Counted from the stretch's first letter, positions 27,547 through 35,838 are shown. The stretch is DNA of 64,000 nucleotides from Pandoraea oxalativorans (GCF_000972785.3 NZ_CP011253.3:1550001-1614000), one strand, 5' to 3'. Made by a program: numbers and translations. The notes: generated by a model from the sequence alone, not told the origin.

Positions 27547-29073
27547 TTAGCGTTTCGTCCGTCCAAAAATCTGACGAAACACTTGCCGGAAACCGAAGTA
27601 GGCAACAGCGTCCTTCATATTCGAGATGAAGCGCTGCCAGGTGCCCATGCGCGGGTCGGTCACATACTCGAACGTGAGCGAAATACGCTCCTCGTTATCG
27701 CCGAGCGGCGTGATCCGGTGATGCAGCTTGTCCCCGTCGAAGAACACCAGCGCGCCCGGCGGATACGCCACAGCGCCGTCGACTTGCGCGACGCCGGGAT
27801 TGCGCGTGTGCAGCCGGTATTCGAGTTTGCAGCTCGATTGGTCCACCACGCCGAGCAGAAGCGTGTAGCGGCGGCCCTCGTAATAGGACGTGTCATAGTG
27901 CCAGCCGATGTGGTCGCCCGGACGCGTGTAGTAATACAGCGCATACGCATGCGGATCTTCCTGTGGCGACGGCAGCAGCTTCTCGCCGGCCAGCCGCTCC
28001 AGGAAGCCGATCAGTGCGGGCGAGCGGTACAACTCGGCGACGAACGGGGCCAACTCGTCGAGCGTATGACGGCTCACACTGCCCCCCTGCTTGTGACCGG
28101 GCAGATAGTTGCGGTTCACGCTCGGCGTGACGGCGCGCGCAGCGGCGATCAGTTGCTCCGTGACCGAGCGCGGCAGGAACTTCTCCATATAGACGAAGGC
28201 GTCCTGCGACTTGAACTCGCGCGTGACACCATCGAAGTCCACTGCGTCGAGCGCGCGTTCGATCTCGGCGTCTGCGGCAAACGCGGCGGGCGCCAGCGCG
28301 ACGACCGGTGCGGCTGCCGGACTCGTCTCGGTTGTTTCCGCCTCGGTCTTCACCGGCAGGGGGCGGCGCATCACGCGCACGTAATCGGCAACGACCAGCA
28401 ATGCGAAGAGCGGCGCGCCGATGGCAGCGGCGATCAGGAAGCCGCGCGTGCCGTCGAACAGCGTGACGAGCGGCATCAGGTACAGCACGTCTTCTGTCTC
28501 GAAGCCGCCGACGGCGGCCTGCTTGGTCCCGGCCTTGCCCACGCGCTCCTCGATGCGCATGCGCAGGAAGAAGATCAGCGCGACGGCGAAGCCGGCGATC
28601 CAGCCGAGCGCCGCGGCCGACAGGGGGACGGGCAGCGGGAATTGACCCGGGGCCATCGCGTCGACGCCCATGCCGATGCCGCCGAACAACAGCACCGTGA
28701 CGAAAGCGTCCGACGCGAGGTCGTAGAAGTGTCCGACCCGGCTCGTCTTGCCGCTAATGCGGGCAAGCTCGCCATCTGTGTGGTCGATGAAGTTCGAGAG
28801 CACGAGCAGCAGCGCGCCGAGATTGGCCATCGCATAGCCGCCCTTGGCGAACGCCCAGGCGCACGCGAGCCCCACGATCAGACGAATCGTCGTGAGGTGA
28901 TTCGGCGTAACCGCTGTATTAACGAGCGGCGTGACCAGCCAGCGCGCAAGGCGGGCGTCGTATTGACGTGGGCGCGGCGGCACGGGACGTACGGTTTTAC
29001 TTGTGGCCGATGCAGCAGCAGGCGCCGAAATGATTTTCGGTATCGTTTCCATGAGGGGGGAATATATACCCAT
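27547..29073 (-). CDS. CDP-alcohol phosphatidyltransferase fused to a 2OG-Fe(II) oxygenase
   Basis: 508 aa, first gene of the phosphonate operon. Residues 35-240 are a CDP-alcohol phosphatidyltransferase with the complete motif D-x2-DG-x2-AR-x8-G-x3-D-x3-D (from DHTDGELARISG to FYDLASDAF, about residues 98-125) and 5-6 helices. A Pro/Ala linker leads to a prolyl-hydroxylase-like 2OG-Fe(II) oxygenase (about 270-490): HIGWHYDTSYY gives the metal HxD, DKLHHRITPL the distal His and ERISLTFEY the 2OG Arg. It could move AEP from CMP-AEP to a lipid alcohol and hydroxylate the head group or acyl chain. Start uncertain: an ATG at 29052 (METIPK) is equally possible, and neither has a ribosome site. Confidence 0.9.
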   Translation of the reverse strand: MGIYSPLMETIPKIISAPAAASATSKTVRPVPPRPRQYDARLARWLVTPLVNTAVTPNHLTTIRLIVGLACAWAFAKGGYAMANLGALLLVLSNFIDHTDGELARISGKTSRVGHFYDLASDAFVTVLLFGGIGMGVDAMAPGQFPLPVPLSAAALGWIAGFAVALIFFLRMRIEERVGKAGTKQAAVGGFETEDVLYLMPLVTLFDGTRGFLIAAAIGAPLFALLVVADYVRVMRRPLPVKTEAETTETSPAAAPVVALAPAAFAADAEIERALDAVDFDGVTREFKSQDAFVYMEKFLPRSVTEQLIAAARAVTPSVNRNYLPGHKQGGSVSRHTLDELAPFVAELYRSPALIGFLERLAGEKLLPSPQEDPHAYALYYYTRPGDHIGWHYDTSYYEGRRYTLLLGVVDQSSCKLEYRLHTRNPGVAQVDGAVAYPPGALVFFDGDKLHHRITPLGDNEERISLTFEYVTDPRMGTWQRFISNMKDAVAYFGFRQVFRQIFGRTKR

Positions 29074-29434
29074 AAAGCGGTGATGTGCAGTGCACTTAAA
29101 ACACCTGTACTTACCGCGACAACCTTGGTGGTTCAGGGCATTGACGCGCGATAAACCTTACGCTGCACTGCGGGCTGAGTGTTCCGAAGGGTCTGCAAAT
29201 ACCCCTAATTACTACGTTAGGCGATAGGCGTTCCGAGTTCGCGATTATATTCCGCAATACTCTATTTCGCTTTAGAGCCGTCCGGCGTCCTTTTGACGCA
29301 CCGCGTTGTGCCTAATCCCAGCCGTTTTGCCGTAAAAAACGACTTTTGGTCGGGATAGCGGCATTCAGGCGATGCGCGGATAATGGCGATTCCGTCGCTT
29401 ATTTTTGCGGTGTCTTCCGACCGCACTTCTCCCA
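29074..29434. promoter_or_regulatory. Divergent control region, phosphonate operon / SDR gene
   Basis: 361 bp with lower GC than its neighbours, lying between the start of the seven-gene leftward operon and the rightward SDR. It must contain both promoters. A short palindromic segment GTGCAGTGCAC (29084-29094) lies close to the operon start and could be an operator. No ORF is convincing and I cannot fix a -10/-35 pair. Confidence 0.4.
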
Positions 29435-30190
29435 ATGTCCCAAACGATTGCCATTCTTACCGGTGCGTCCCGTGGTCTCGGCGCGTCGCTCGCGCGCGGT
29501 TTGCTCGCGCCGGGTACCCAGCTTGTGACGCTGGCACGCCGCACGGACGACGAACTTGCCGCGCTGGCCAGTGAAAAGGGCGTCAAGCTAGAACAGATCG
29601 CCGTCGATCTCGCCGATACCGCGGCTGCCGCCCAGACGGCCGAGCGCATCTTCGCCTCGCTGCCGCGCGACGCCGGTCGGTACCTGCTCATTAATAATGC
29701 AGGCACGGTGCACCCGGTCGCCAACTCGGCGGCGCTGAATGACCCGGCGGCCATCGGTGCGGCGTTCGCGCTTAACGTGACGTCCGTCATGTTGCTCACG
29801 TCGCGCTTTCTCGCCGCCACGCAGGGGCTGACGGCTAAGCGCCAGATCGTGAACATCTCGTCGGGCGCGGGCCGTAACCCGAATGCCGGGTGGGCCGTCT
29901 ACTGTTCGACGAAGGCGGCGCTGGATATGTATACGCGCGTGGTCAATGCCGAGCATCGCGAGCAGGGCGTCCAGGCGATTTCGCTGGCCCCGGGCGTGGT
30001 CGACACCGGCATGCAGGAGACGATTCGCAGCAGCAGCGTCGAGAGCTTCCCGGCGTTGGCACGTTTTCAGGATCTCAAGGCGAGCGGCAAGCTGTCGTCG
30101 CCGGAAGATGTCGCCCGGCGCATTCTGGCGCTGACCGAGCGCGACGACTTCGGTCAGACCGAAATCGACGACATCCGCAACTACGCGTAA
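29435..30190 (+). CDS. Short-chain dehydrogenase/reductase (sepiapterin reductase-like)
   Basis: 251 aa classical SDR. TGASRGLGASLARG at residues 9-22 binds NAD(P), LINNAGTVHP is the structural NNAG motif, and YCSTKAALDMY carries the catalytic Tyr and Lys, with NISSGAG supplying the Ser. The order of the C-terminal segment (SLAPGVVDTGMQETIR, then a Phe/Lys/Ser run) resembles bacterial SDRs annotated as sepiapterin-reductase-like or benzil reductase. The ATG at 29435 begins the family sequence; the frame opens at 29405. It is monocistronic, with a terminator at 30195. Substrate unknown. Confidence 0.9.
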   Translation: MSQTIAILTGASRGLGASLARGLLAPGTQLVTLARRTDDELAALASEKGVKLEQIAVDLADTAAAAQTAERIFASLPRDAGRYLLINNAGTVHPVANSAALNDPAAIGAAFALNVTSVMLLTSRFLAATQGLTAKRQIVNISSGAGRNPNAGWAVYCSTKAALDMYTRVVNAEHREQGVQAISLAPGVVDTGMQETIRSSSVESFPALARFQDLKASGKLSSPEDVARRILALTERDDFGQTEIDDIRNYA

Positions 30191-30194
30191 AAAA

Positions 30195-30224
30195 ACACCG
30201 GTCAGCGATTCGGCTGGCCGGTGT
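30195..30224 (+). terminator. Terminator of the SDR gene
   Basis: ACACCGGTCAGC (30195-30206) pairs with GCTGGCCGGTGT (30213-30224) with one wobble pair and a 6-nt loop; an A7 run precedes it and CGTTTCGG follows. Confidence 0.65.
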
Positions 30225-30343
30225 CGTTTCGGTGCAGTACGGGTTGACCGGGCGGAATGTGTGCTCAGGTGTGTTCAGGTGTGTTCCAGAGAGTTCTGCA
30301 CGCGATGCGCACGATGAGCACGATGCATTACGCCGGGGACAGC

Positions 30344-30691
30344 CTATTGCTCCGTGCTGGTGACGAAGACGCTGCCGTTGCGCTCGGGTGCATAGAGAAT
30401 CAGCGTGGGCGCGTGAATGTCGAAGGCGCGCTCGCAGGCTTCGCTGAACGAATCGAACTGCACAGCCCACGCGCCGTTACGCACATAGCAGTGCGTGATG
30501 GTGTCGGTGCGCCGGTCGAATTCCTGCCCAAGAAACACACCCTGCGTGTAGCACCAGACGACGAACCCGTGAAAGTCCGCCTGCTCCGGCGCGCGAAACA
30601 CACGCCAGCGGGCGTCGTCCCGTCCGGCCTGACGCGCCGTCGCGCCCGCCGCCCAACGTTCGAAACCGTCGTGTCGTTTGCGTTGCTCCAT
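30344..30691 (-). CDS. Hypothetical 115-aa protein
   Basis: A small cytoplasmic protein with no signal peptide or membrane helix. It has an ordered aromatic core (DFHGFVVWCYTQGVFLGQEFD, then HCYVRNGAWAVQFDSFSEACERAF) and looks like a compact alpha/beta domain; I do not recognise a family. A GGGGG run about 10 nt upstream of the ATG may serve as ribosome site. It lies downstream of the ferric-reductase gene on the same strand, separated by 206 bp that contain a 14-bp homopolymer. Confidence 0.6.
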   Translation of the reverse strand: MEQRKRHDGFERWAAGATARQAGRDDARWRVFRAPEQADFHGFVVWCYTQGVFLGQEFDRRTDTITHCYVRNGAWAVQFDSFSEACERAFDIHAPTLILYAPERNGSVFVTSTEQ

Positions 30692-30862
30692 GTCGTCGTA
30701 CCCCCTATGGGTGAACCGCCCTCCGGGTGCCGGAATTCGACATCCCCGGGCGCGTTTTCATAGTCGGAATTTGTTCCTGGCATTTCTATCAGGCAATTCC
30801 GAAAGACGGCAGGGAATTTCTCCAAAGGGACGAACGGAGTGCGCAACTAACGGTGGTCGCGA

Positions 30863-30876
30863 GGGGGGGGGGGGGG
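30863..30876. repeat. Homopolymer of 14 G (14 C on the coding strand)
   Basis: Uninterrupted G tract in the 206-bp gap between the siderophore-interacting-protein stop (30898) and the start of the 115-aa gene (30691). Tracts this long slip readily in replication and are also error-prone in assembly. Confidence 0.9.
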
Positions 30877-30897
30877 AGCCGCACCCCCGGCGTGACG

Positions 30898-31737
30898 TCA
30901 GTCGTCCAGGTTTTCGTGGACGGCCGCGTCGCCGCGCCGCCAATAAGCAGCGGCCTTCACCCATTTCGGATTGAGCCCGCGCACTTCGACCAGATGGCGG
31001 CGTACGGCCTTCGCGACGCCTGCTTCGGCTGCCACCCAGACATGCAGATCGCCTGCGGGCAGGCTCGCGACCTCAAGGGCGTCGATCAGTGCGGTGCTCT
31101 GACCGGCAGGGGCGCCCTCGCGATAGATCCATTCCACGACCACGTCGGCTTCGCTCGTGAAGCGCAGGCGGTCGGCGGGACCGTCGATTTCAGCGAAGAC
31201 GAAAACCATGGCGCCGGCGGGCAACTCGGCCAGACGCCGTGAGATCGCGGGCAGCGCCGTATCGTCGCCGATCAGCACGTAACCGTCGAAGTTCATCGGA
31301 ATGACGAAGGAGCCGCGCGGGCCGCCGACACCGAGCTTGTCGCCCGGTTTGGCCGAGCGCGCCCATTGCGTGGCCGGGCCCGACTCGTGCATCGCGAAAT
31401 CGATCACGAGCGTTTTCGACACGGCGTCGTACTGGCGCGGCGTGTAATCGCGCATGAGACGCGGCGCGTCGCCCGGCGCGGGCTTCGCCGTGCCTTCAGG
31501 GCCGATCTGCGGCACCACTAGTTCGCCGGTTTCCGGGTTCGGGAAGAACAGTTTGACGTGATCGTCGAAGCCCGGGCTGTTGAAGCCTTCCAGATCCTCG
31601 CCACCGAGCGTCACGCGCAACATATGCGGCGTGAGTGCTTCGACGCTGCGCACTTCGAGCAGACGGAATCGGAGTTCATGGCGCACGCGCTGCGGCGTGC
31701 GATCAAGGGTGACGTTCGGTGCAGCGTTGTCTTGCAT
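30898..31737 (-). CDS. Siderophore-interacting protein (YqjH/ViuB-like ferric reductase)
   Basis: 279 aa. The flavin-binding beta-barrel domain contains LMRDYTPRQYD, the FAD-binding RxYTxR motif, near residue 97, and the C-terminal NAD(P)-binding domain contains GPRGSFVIP and LIGDDTALPAISRRL. These proteins reduce ferric iron in siderophores in the cytoplasm to release Fe(II). Its start overlaps the stop of the PadR gene by one base (TGATG), so the regulator and reductase are made together, like yqjI/yqjH of E. coli although there the genes diverge. Confidence 0.92.
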   Translation of the reverse strand: MQDNAAPNVTLDRTPQRVRHELRFRLLEVRSVEALTPHMLRVTLGGEDLEGFNSPGFDDHVKLFFPNPETGELVVPQIGPEGTAKPAPGDAPRLMRDYTPRQYDAVSKTLVIDFAMHESGPATQWARSAKPGDKLGVGGPRGSFVIPMNFDGYVLIGDDTALPAISRRLAELPAGAMVFVFAEIDGPADRLRFTSEADVVVEWIYREGAPAGQSTALIDALEVASLPAGDLHVWVAAEAGVAKAVRRHLVEVRGLNPKWVKAAAYWRRGDAAVHENLDD

Positions 31738-32381
31738 CAGAGTCGCTCCAGTTGTTGTGCGGCCGCGTCGAGAATCGCGGCAAAAGCGTTGGCCTGTTCG
31801 GTCGTGAGCGGCTCCGCGCCCAGACGCAAATGCACGGCATATTTGAAGTTGTGCAGCGCGCGCATGACTTGCGCAGGCATGTCCTCCGAGCGCTCGCGAC
31901 GGGTCGCCAGTCGTGCCAGCAGTTCGGTGACGGCGTCCTCGTTCTCGGCCAGATATTCGCGGCCGGTGTCGGTGATCTCATACGACTTGCGCTGACTGTC
32001 GCCGGTGTTTTCCTGCACCCGGATGTAGCCCATTTCCTCCAGCAGCGTGAGGGTCGGGTAGACCACGCCAGCGCTCGGGCTGTAGGTGCCGTTTACACTT
32101 TCTTCGATGGCTTTGATCAACTCGTAGCCGTGACGCGGTTGCTGCGAAATCAGGTGCAGCAACACGAGACGCAGACCGCCATGGCTGAAGAGACGGCCGC
32201 CTCCACGTCCCCCACGACCGCCGCGCTCCGAGCGCTCACCACGGCGTTCGCCCTCGCGTGCGCCAAAACCGTCACTACCGCCGCGCCGTCCATGACGCCC
32301 ACCGCGTCGTTCGTCGCCAAAATCCATTCTGTCCAGGTCCATAGGGCCTCGGCCCATGAAATCGCCACGTGATCCACGCAT
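31737..32381 (-). CDS. PadR-family regulator, YqjI-like with an Arg/Gly-rich N-terminus
   Basis: 214 aa. Residues 65-150 are a PadR winged helix (LRLVLLHLISQQPRHGYELIKAIE, then SAGVVYPTLTLLEEMGYI), followed by a helical dimerisation region. The first 62 residues are unusual: Arg, Gly and Asp make up most of them with RGGRGG-type repeats and a single His. E. coli YqjI has a His-rich, nickel-binding N-terminal extension at this place. The likely role is control of the ferric reductase with which it overlaps. The signal it senses is uncertain because the metal-binding His cluster is absent. Confidence 0.88.
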   Translation of the reverse strand: MRGSRGDFMGRGPMDLDRMDFGDERRGGRHGRRGGSDGFGAREGERRGERSERGGRGGRGGGRLFSHGGLRLVLLHLISQQPRHGYELIKAIEESVNGTYSPSAGVVYPTLTLLEEMGYIRVQENTGDSQRKSYEITDTGREYLAENEDAVTELLARLATRRERSEDMPAQVMRALHNFKYAVHLRLGAEPLTTEQANAFAAILDAAAQQLERL

Positions 32382-32669
32382 GATGCGACTCCTTATCGAT
32401 GCAGTTAAGATGTGTTTACGATATATCTAAATTGCATCGAAAGCAAAATTATTTTTGCAGCGACATGCGCGGGAAGGGTGGAAAGTCCCGTGGTGTAAGG
32501 ATGTAGCCGACTTTCCGATAGTGCGTTGCGTGACGAGACTGTTCGAAAACTATATCGAAATCGCTATTTCGACAGTGGGGCGGGGCGACGGAGGTGCACC
32601 GCCGATCGCCGGGCATATCCCGGCCGAAGGGCGATGAAAGTGGAAGCGGTGGAGTGCGAGGAGAGGGAC
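32382..32669. promoter_or_regulatory. Upstream region of the PadR gene with GATATATC palindrome
   Basis: An AT-rich patch contains the palindrome GATATATC at 32420-32427, 39 bp before the PadR start, flanked by TTTAC and TAAA. Its location fits an autoregulatory operator. The rest up to 32669 is plain GC-rich spacer after the 3' end of the solute-binding-protein gene's neighbour; no ORF is credible. Confidence 0.4.
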
Positions 32670-33611
32670 TTACTGCAAAGACGGCAGATCCGTCTGAAGC
32701 CACTTTCGATAGAGCTTGTTCAGTTCGCCGTTGGCGGTATTGCGCGTGACGAAGTCGTTGACGCTGGCGAGCAGCTCCGGCTGATTCTGACGCAGTGCGA
32801 TGCCCATCGCTTGTTGCAGCAAATTGAACTTCGGTTCGAACTGGTCCGGCGCGCGCGTGTTGATGACGTTCGCGACCGTCACCGAGCAGCCGATGGCATC
32901 GACCTGACCGGAGAGCAGCGCTTGCATGGCAGCCGCATCATCGTCGAAGCGGCGGATTTCGGTGCCCGGCGGCGCTGTCTTCGTGACGGCAGTGCCTTGC
33001 GTACTCGCGCGCGCCACGCTCACCCGCAGCCCTTTCAGATCGGCGGCGGACTTGATGGACGTGCCTTTCTTGCCGAGCAGCAGGATCGTCGCGGCCGCGT
33101 ACGGTTTCGAGAACTGCACCTGTTTGGCGCGTTCGGGCGTGATCGCGAGCGATGCGACGAGCACGTCCACTTTTCCCGAGAGCAGATACGGAATCCGGTT
33201 CGGGCCTGTCACCGGCATGATGTTCACCTTCACGCCGAGATCGTGGGCGAGCAGCTTGGCGACGTCGGCGTCGTAGCCGTCGGGCTGTGCCTGCGCGTTA
33301 GTCGTGCCATACGGCGGAAAGTCGATCAGCATGCCGACGTTGATCGTGCCCTTCTTCTTGATGTCGGCCACGGTTTGCGCATGTGCGGGCGTCACGAAAA
33401 ACGAGGCGGTGCCTGTGAGCAGACTGCCGAGCGTGCCGCCCAGCGAGCCGACGAAACCGGCAGGCATTGCAGCAACGCCGAGGGTGGTGAGGAAATTGCG
33501 ACGCGACCTGACGTCGGCAGCGTCGAGAGAATTCGGATGATCGGCCGGATGCGACGAACGCGATAGCGATGGCTGGCGACTTACCGGGTGACGCGAAAAC
33601 TTGCGGGTCAT
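32670..33611 (-). CDS. ABC transporter solute-binding protein, polar amino acid type, Tat signal
   Basis: 313 aa. A twin-arginine leader is visible (SRRNFLTTLGVAAMPAG, about residues 36-52) with cleavage after AHA-Q. The mature part is a family 3 solute-binding protein: KKGTINVGMLIDFPPYG, DGYDADVAKLLAHDL, and LSGKVDVLVASLAITPERAKQV. It would capture an amino acid or opine in the periplasm. AGGAG lies 8 nt before the ATG at 33611; the frame open to 33956 is discarded. No permease or ATPase gene is next to it, so it is an orphan component. Confidence 0.9.
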   Translation of the reverse strand: MTRKFSRHPVSRQPSLSRSSHPADHPNSLDAADVRSRRNFLTTLGVAAMPAGFVGSLGGTLGSLLTGTASFFVTPAHAQTVADIKKKGTINVGMLIDFPPYGTTNAQAQPDGYDADVAKLLAHDLGVKVNIMPVTGPNRIPYLLSGKVDVLVASLAITPERAKQVQFSKPYAAATILLLGKKGTSIKSAADLKGLRVSVARASTQGTAVTKTAPPGTEIRRFDDDAAAMQALLSGQVDAIGCSVTVANVINTRAPDQFEPKFNLLQQAMGIALRQNQPELLASVNDFVTRNTANGELNKLYRKWLQTDLPSLQ

Positions 33612-33857
33612 GAACGGATCTCCTGAGTTCGCGAGGACGTCGTCGGCGAGCGAGGGGGGCGTGCCGTGCCGAGCCTTGTCACGACGCGTCGTGTCCCGAG
33701 CGATGTTAGCGGTCGGTTCCGGATGCGTCCACTCAGCAAAAACCCCAGAGAAAACCCTTCGTGCAAGAGGGCCGATGCATGCTGCGCGCATTGCTGAGGA
33801 CGACGAAGTCAGTCGTCGCGGCGCGGTGAATGTCCGACGAACGTCCGACGTCAGGGC
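33612..33857. other. Spacer upstream of the solute-binding protein
   Basis: Holds the promoter of the solute-binding-protein gene on the minus strand. No ORF, repeat or operator is convincing here. Confidence 0.3.
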
Positions 33858-33889
33858 GAAAAAAAACGGTGCCGAAGTATCGGCACCGT
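33858..33889 (-). terminator. Intrinsic terminator of the HU/H1-like gene
   Basis: Read on the minus strand, ACGGTGCCGA and TCGGCACCGT form a perfect 10-bp stem (arms 33880-33889 and 33866-33875) followed by a T-rich run of eight. It lies 70 bp downstream of the gene. Confidence 0.85.
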
Positions 33890-33959
33890 CTTCCGTGACG
33901 AGCGTCAGATCCTGTCGATTCGCGCCGCCGTGAAGCGCACGGCAACGCGATGGCAAGAC

Positions 33960-34415
33960 TTACTGAGCGGCGTCCTTGACCTTCTTCAGCGGGCGAACCT
34001 TCACGCGCACCGAAGCCGGCTTTGCCGGGAACCAACGCTCTTCACCCGTGAACGGGTCCTTGCCGAAACGCTTCGCCTTGGCAGCGATTTGTTGCGACGT
34101 GACCTTGAACAGGCCGTGCAGCGTGAATTCGCCTGCGCCCTTCTTGTGCAGTGCGCTGACGATCGTGGTTTCGAGAGCGGCGAGCACAGCCTTGACGTCC
34201 TTGACGGCGACAGCCGAAGTTTCGGCGATGTGTGCTGCGAGCTGGGTCTTGTTGAGTGCTTCCTTGATCGGCGAAATCTTGGCGGCTGCCTTCGGAGCAG
34301 CCTTCGGGGCTGCCTTCGGTGCTGCTGCCTTTTTCGCTGCCGGCGCCTTCTTTGCTACCGGAGCCTTCTTCGCCGCAGGGGCCTTCTTTGCTGCTGCTTT
34401 CTTTGCCGTTGCCAT
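33960..34415 (-). CDS. HU-family DNA-binding protein with histone H1-like Lys/Ala/Pro tail
   Basis: 151 aa. Residues 1 to about 48 are a low-complexity KKAPAAKKAPVAKKAP tail like eukaryotic H1 and bacterial BpH-type proteins. Residues 52-145 are an HU/IHF domain: SPIKEALNKTQLAAHIAE, VKAVLAALETTIVSAL, GEFTLHGLFKV, and a DNA-arm region with GKDPFTGEE and VRVKVRPLKKVKDA. It packages DNA as a dimer; the basic tail should add non-specific DNA contacts. The start at 34415 is chosen because the tail begins there; upstream residues look random. Such chimaeras are common in Burkholderiales. Confidence 0.93.
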   Translation of the reverse strand: MATAKKAAAKKAPAAKKAPVAKKAPAAKKAAAPKAAPKAAPKAAAKISPIKEALNKTQLAAHIAETSAVAVKDVKAVLAALETTIVSALHKKGAGEFTLHGLFKVTSQQIAAKAKRFGKDPFTGEERWFPAKPASVRVKVRPLKKVKDAAQ

Positions 34416-34761
34416 ATCGATCCAATCGATGAGAATAAGAAAGTGCCGTCGGAGAACGGCCACCCGAATGATACGTCTTGCTGCGCCGACGATTCTACCT
34501 AAGAAATCGCTTTGTGCGAGTAGTGCGCGCATTATGTTGCGCGCTTGCCGCACAAGGCTGAGCGGCGAAAATCGCGACTTTTCGATTCGCTGCTTTCACG
34601 TGCCGGGAATTTCTTCCTGCGACGGCGAATCGGTTGTCCGGTTTTTGCCCGCCTTTCAGCGCATTTTTCGACGCGAATTTTTACGTGATTTTTGCGCGGC
34701 GTCTGCCGGATGATTCGATGCAAGCGCCGCTTCGCGCGAAGGCTCAATCGTCGCGAAACCC
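34416..34761. promoter_or_regulatory. Gene-free 346 bp upstream of the HU/H1-like gene
   Basis: Promoter-bearing spacer. It is rich in T on the plus strand around 34590-34700 (A-rich on the gene's strand), with two short ATCGAT sites at 34417-34422 and 34428-34433 near the start codon. No ORF is credible. Confidence 0.3.
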
Positions 34762-35838
34762 TTAGAAACGCTGCATTTCGCAGGTTTCGCAGCGGCCGTC
34801 GTCGTTGCACCAGGCGTCGGTGAGTGTGGTGCCGTCGGGGCCGAAAGTGATGTCGTGCTTCGCTCCGTAGCTGCCCGCGAGTTGCAGACGATCGCCCGCG
34901 AGCGTGCCCTGCACCGTGGTGTGAACATTGGGTTCGACGTCGTCGACGCTACCCGTCACTTGCGAACCGTTGAGTGCGAGCGCCATCAGACGCGTCATCG
35001 ACTTGCCGAACAGTCCCCACCAGGGCGGTGCGTTGGTGCACAGACCGCGCCAGCGTCCCGACGGATTGACCAGGCGCAACGGCGCCGGTGCGTTGGTCTG
35101 CATGGCGACGGCGCCTGGCGGAATCGGCGGCGTCACAAGCGTCGTACCCGCAGGTGCGGGGGCATTGATCGCGGCCACATCGCGGGCGACTTCCGGGGAT
35201 TCGGACGTGCCCGCAGCGTTCACGGCGTTCAGTCCTGCGGTGTCGCCGATGGTGCTCGGCAGCGGCGTGTCCTGCCGTGCCGTCGCTGCGATGCTCGCGT
35301 TTTGCGTCGCGGTCGCTGGCGGCGCATAGGTGCTCACTGCCGGTGCAGCGGGGGACGAGGTCACAGGGGCGGTCGGCGCGGGCGCAACGCTGAACGTGCC
35401 CGACGCGCCGTCGACGCGTGCCATGTCGGCGCCGAGGCCGTCGTTCGGCACGGGCGCTGCGGCGGCCGCACACACGTGGCACGACATGTGCGAAAGACTG
35501 TTGCGGGTCAGCGGGCGCGTGCCGTACAGACGCTGACCGCCTTGTGTGCCGTCACGCAGAATCGTGACATAGGGCGTGTCGTCGAGCTGGTAATCGACCT
35601 TGGCGCAGGAGGGCGCGTCCGTCATCAGCGTGACGTCGGCGGAAAACACGCCGTTGATGGCGCGCGTCGGAAATACGGATACCGACGCCGAACAGTCGGC
35701 GATGATCTGCGCGCAGTTACACGCGGCGACCGGCGCACGCGAGGTGCCGGCGGTCTGTGCCTGAGCGTGACCGGCCGCGCCGAGTGCGCCCGCGACGAGC
35801 CAACCCGTCGCTAATCCCATAAACTTGAAGCCCCGCAT
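34762..35838 (-). CDS. Secreted hypothetical protein with paired cysteines
   Basis: 358 aa. A signal peptide (MRGFKFMGLATGWLVAGALG, cleavage near AQA-Q) is followed by a Cys-rich N-terminal domain (CNCAQIIADC, later SHMSCHVCAA), a long Ala/Pro/Thr linker (about residues 125-255) and a C-terminal domain with RWRGLCTNAPPWWGLF and a closing CNDDGRCETCE. The C-terminal Cys pattern could bind metal or form disulfides. GGGGAA about 6 nt upstream supports the ATG at 35838. I do not recognise the family; it is probably periplasmic or surface-exposed. Confidence 0.75.
   Translation of the reverse strand: MRGFKFMGLATGWLVAGALGAAGHAQAQTAGTSRAPVAACNCAQIIADCSASVSVFPTRAINGVFSADVTLMTDAPSCAKVDYQLDDTPYVTILRDGTQGGQRLYGTRPLTRNSLSHMSCHVCAAAAAPVPNDGLGADMARVDGASGTFSVAPAPTAPVTSSPAAPAVSTYAPPATATQNASIAATARQDTPLPSTIGDTAGLNAVNAAGTSESPEVARDVAAINAPAPAGTTLVTPPIPPGAVAMQTNAPAPLRLVNPSGRWRGLCTNAPPWWGLFGKSMTRLMALALNGSQVTGSVDDVEPNVHTTVQGTLAGDRLQLAGSYGAKHDITFGPDGTTLTDAWCNDDGRCETCEMQRF

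Noticed and set aside
19820..29073. Phosphonate degradation cluster
   Set aside because: PhnW alone could be catabolic, but PEP mutase and phosphonopyruvate decarboxylase are present and no phosphonatase or C-P lyase gene is seen, so synthesis is the better reading.
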